In this document: positions 62,532 to 64,000 of the stretch, one piece after another
Numbering within the stretch: position 1 is the first letter of the stretch
How the letters are laid out: each line of letters begins with the position of its first letter
NCBI GenBank assembly: GCA_963714145.1
Contig: OY970235.1
Span: 6,076,001 to 6,140,000 of the forward strand
Source: JBBWZH01 sp035544115
Lineage (GTDB): Bacteria > Actinomycetota > Actinomycetes > Mycobacteriales > CADCTP01
Reading direction: 5' to 3'
DNA: 64,000 bases
The notes under the pieces: model-generated
Told to the model about the DNA's origin: nothing
The model's database searches: none
The model's input: the letters and a program-made list of their open reading frames with translations, nothing else
Position numbers and translations under genes: made by a program

Positions 62532-63580
62532 CGGGTCCGCCCCGGGGTGATCGTGAGCGGGCCGGGGACGACCAGGTTCTGCAGGTAGGTGTCGAACCAG
62601 CGGCCGTTGCCCACGGTGTTAGCGAAGACCCGGACGAACGGGGCCAGCAGCGCCAGGCTGCGGTCCAAATTGGACTGGTTGCGGCGCAGCACGTCCAGCA
62701 CGCCGTGCAGTTGGGTGAGCGCCGGGCCGAGCCGGGCCCGGTTGTCCGCGACCAGCCCGGACAGCTGCACCGACAGCGCGACCGTGTCGGTGAGCAGCGC
62801 GGAGATCACCGCCCGCCGGTTGCTCACCTCGGTGAGCAGCTTGTTCGCGTCGCTGATCAGCGCGGTCAGGTCGCCGCTGCGGGCCGCCAGCACGGTGGTC
62901 ACGCCGCGGGTGCGGGCCAGCAGTTGGCGCAGCAGCGCATCCCGGCTGGCCACCGTCCGGGACAGCGCGGACAGGCCGGCCAGCGAGCTGCGCACCTGCG
63001 CGGGCGTGCCGGCGAACGTGGCGGACAGGGTCTGGAACGCCTTCGCCAGCTGGCTGGTGTCGATCGCGTCCACGGTCCGGGTCAGCCCGGCGAACGCCGC
63101 CAGCACGTCGTACGGGGCGGTGGTGCGGGCCAGCGGGATCTCGCCGCCGGCCGGCAGCTCGCGGTCGCCGGCCGGCTCCAGCGCCAGGTACTTGCGACCG
63201 AGCAGCGTCTTGATCTTGATGGCGGCCGAGGTCTGGTCGCCCAGCCAGGCGCCCTTGACCCGGAACCGGACCCGGACGTGGTCGCGGTCCAGCCCGATCG
63301 CGGTGACCGCGCCGACCTTCACCCCGGCCACCCGCACCTCGTCGCCCGGCCGCAGCCCGGCCGCCTCGCTGAAGGCCGCCGCGTAGGTGCTGCCGCCGCC
63401 GATGATCGGCAGCCGGTCCGCGTTGAACGCGACCAGCAGGAACAGCCCGGCCAGCACCAGCCCGAGCACGCCGAGCAGCACCGGGTTCCGCTCCCGCCGC
63501 GCTCGCCCCGGACGCCGCAACCAGGCCGGACGCCGCAGCCGGGCCGGGCGGCCGGCGCCGGTCGCGGTGCTCACCTGCAC
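62528..63580 (-). CDS. mceC: Mce family protein, MceC position
   Basis: 350 residues. A basic start precedes one helix (NPVLLGVLGLVLAGLFLLVA). The MCE domain has YAAAFSEAAGLRPGDEVRVA and GVKVGAVTAIGLDRDHVRV. A helical segment ends at GNGRWFDTYLQNLVVPGP. It may start at GTG 63580 or at GTG 63574, which overlaps the mceB stop as GTGA. Confidence 0.92.
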   Translation of the reverse strand: MQVSTATGAGRPARLRRPAWLRRPGRARRERNPVLLGVLGLVLAGLFLLVAFNADRLPIIGGGSTYAAAFSEAAGLRPGDEVRVAGVKVGAVTAIGLDRDHVRVRFRVKGAWLGDQTSAAIKIKTLLGRKYLALEPAGDRELPAGGEIPLARTTAPYDVLAAFAGLTRTVDAIDTSQLAKAFQTLSATFAGTPAQVRSSLAGLSALSRTVASRDALLRQLLARTRGVTTVLAARSGDLTALISDANKLLTEVSNRRAVISALLTDTVALSVQLSGLVADNRARLGPALTQLHGVLDVLRRNQSNLDRSLALLAPFVRVFANTVGNGRWFDTYLQNLVVPGPLTITPGRTR

Positions 63581-64000
63581 CTCGCCTGGTCGACCGACAG
63601 CTTCGGGGTGAAGGTCGCGCCGGCCGGCAGGCCGATCTGCCCGTCCAGCGAGCAGAGGTAGAAGTTGAACCAGGAGCCGTAGCTGGCGGTGCGGGTGATC
63701 GTGGCCAGCTTGTCCGGCAGCCGGCGCAGCACGCCGTCCACCACGGAGGACGAGTCGTTCAGGTTCTTGGCCACCTTGCCGAGTTGGTCCACATCGGACC
63801 TGATCGCCGGGCGCGCCTTGACCAGCAGGTCGGCGGTGGCGGCGGCCAGCCCGTCGATGCCGGCCAGCGACTCGCCGATCGCGGTCCGGTCGGCGGCCAG
63901 CCCGGACACCAGCCGGCGCAGCTCACCGATCGCCCCAGCCAGCTGGGTGTCCCGAGTGGACAGTGTGCCGACGACCGTGTTCAGGTTCGTCACCAGCCGG
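63571..64000 (-). CDS. mceB: Mce family protein, MceB position, C-terminal part (5' end outside window)
   Basis: The frame is open to the window edge, so only about 142 C-terminal residues are seen. RLVTNLNTVVGTLSTRDTQL begins the helical needle region, and ASYGSWFNFYLCSLDGQIGL is the conserved MceB-type ending. The MCE domain itself, mceA and the permease genes should lie upstream beyond the window. Confidence 0.9.
   Translation of the reverse strand, partial: RLVTNLNTVVGTLSTRDTQLAGAIGELRRLVSGLAADRTAIGESLAGIDGLAAATADLLVKARPAIRSDVDQLGKVAKNLNDSSSVVDGVLRRLPDKLATITRTASYGSWFNFYLCSLDGQIGLPAGATFTPKLSVDQARCR

Overview
The window is very GC-rich, uses many GTG starts (a few TTG), and shows the standard actinobacterial order of ribosomal and RNA polymerase genes. 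It also holds a conservon (histidine kinase, roadblock, DUF742 and GTPase genes), an mce operon, and a Zn-ribbon S14. Together these point to a filamentous actinomycete, most likely Micromonosporaceae or a close relative. The family assignment is inference from gene content and was not tested by alignment.

Layout. 1-924: the 3' part of a sugar-importer ATPase gene. 928-3987, minus strand: a hypothetical gene, a VapC/Phd-type toxin-antitoxin pair, a second hypothetical gene and glmM. 4245-5121: rpsI and rplM with their own promoter. 5373-8205: a PadR regulator and a DrrAB-type ABC exporter, with a compact promoter-operator in front of padR. 8269-14712: a secreted 2147-residue amylase-pullulanase fusion with LacI-type operator-like sites in its leader. 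15024-20254, plus strand: the conservon, whose kinase carries about 750 residues of proline-rich, DRPGS-repeat and collagen-like sequence. 20400-25978: an ABC-F ATPase, a sensor kinase/LuxR regulator pair, an alpha/beta hydrolase, truA and a small hypothetical gene.

26076-47847 is one long minus-strand block of translation genes. In transcription order it runs rpsL-rpsG-fusA-tuf, rpsJ-rplC-D-W-B-rpsS-rplV-rpsC-rplP-rpmC-rpsQ, rplN-X-E-rpsN-H-rplF-R-rpsE-rpmD-rplO-secY-adk-map, then infA-rpmJ-rpsM-K-D-rpoA-rplQ. A CGNR zinc-finger gene (48261-48866, plus) faces rpoC across a 17-bp perfect hairpin. rpoC and rpoB follow. Directly upstream of rpoB, on the same strand, is the distal half of an mce operon (mceB partial, C, D, E, F and two Mce-associated genes). 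That is the place where rplJ-rplL would be expected in many bacteria.

The main non-coding signals are: five good sigma-70/HrdB-like promoters (rplM, padR, infA, rpsL, rpoB); a recurring pattern of perfect stem-loops between the cistrons of the ribosomal and polymerase operons; a three-copy dispersed palindromic repeat, each copy just after a stop codon; and many in-frame short tandem repeats that lengthen surface or linker regions of the conservon and mce proteins. I found no CRISPR array, insertion sequence, tRNA or rRNA gene. No clearly undescribed system stands out. The most unusual things are the repeat-expanded conservon kinase with a histidine-rich multi-pass sensor domain, the hairpin-punctuated ribosomal operons, and the repeat-extended N termini of two adjacent mce proteins.
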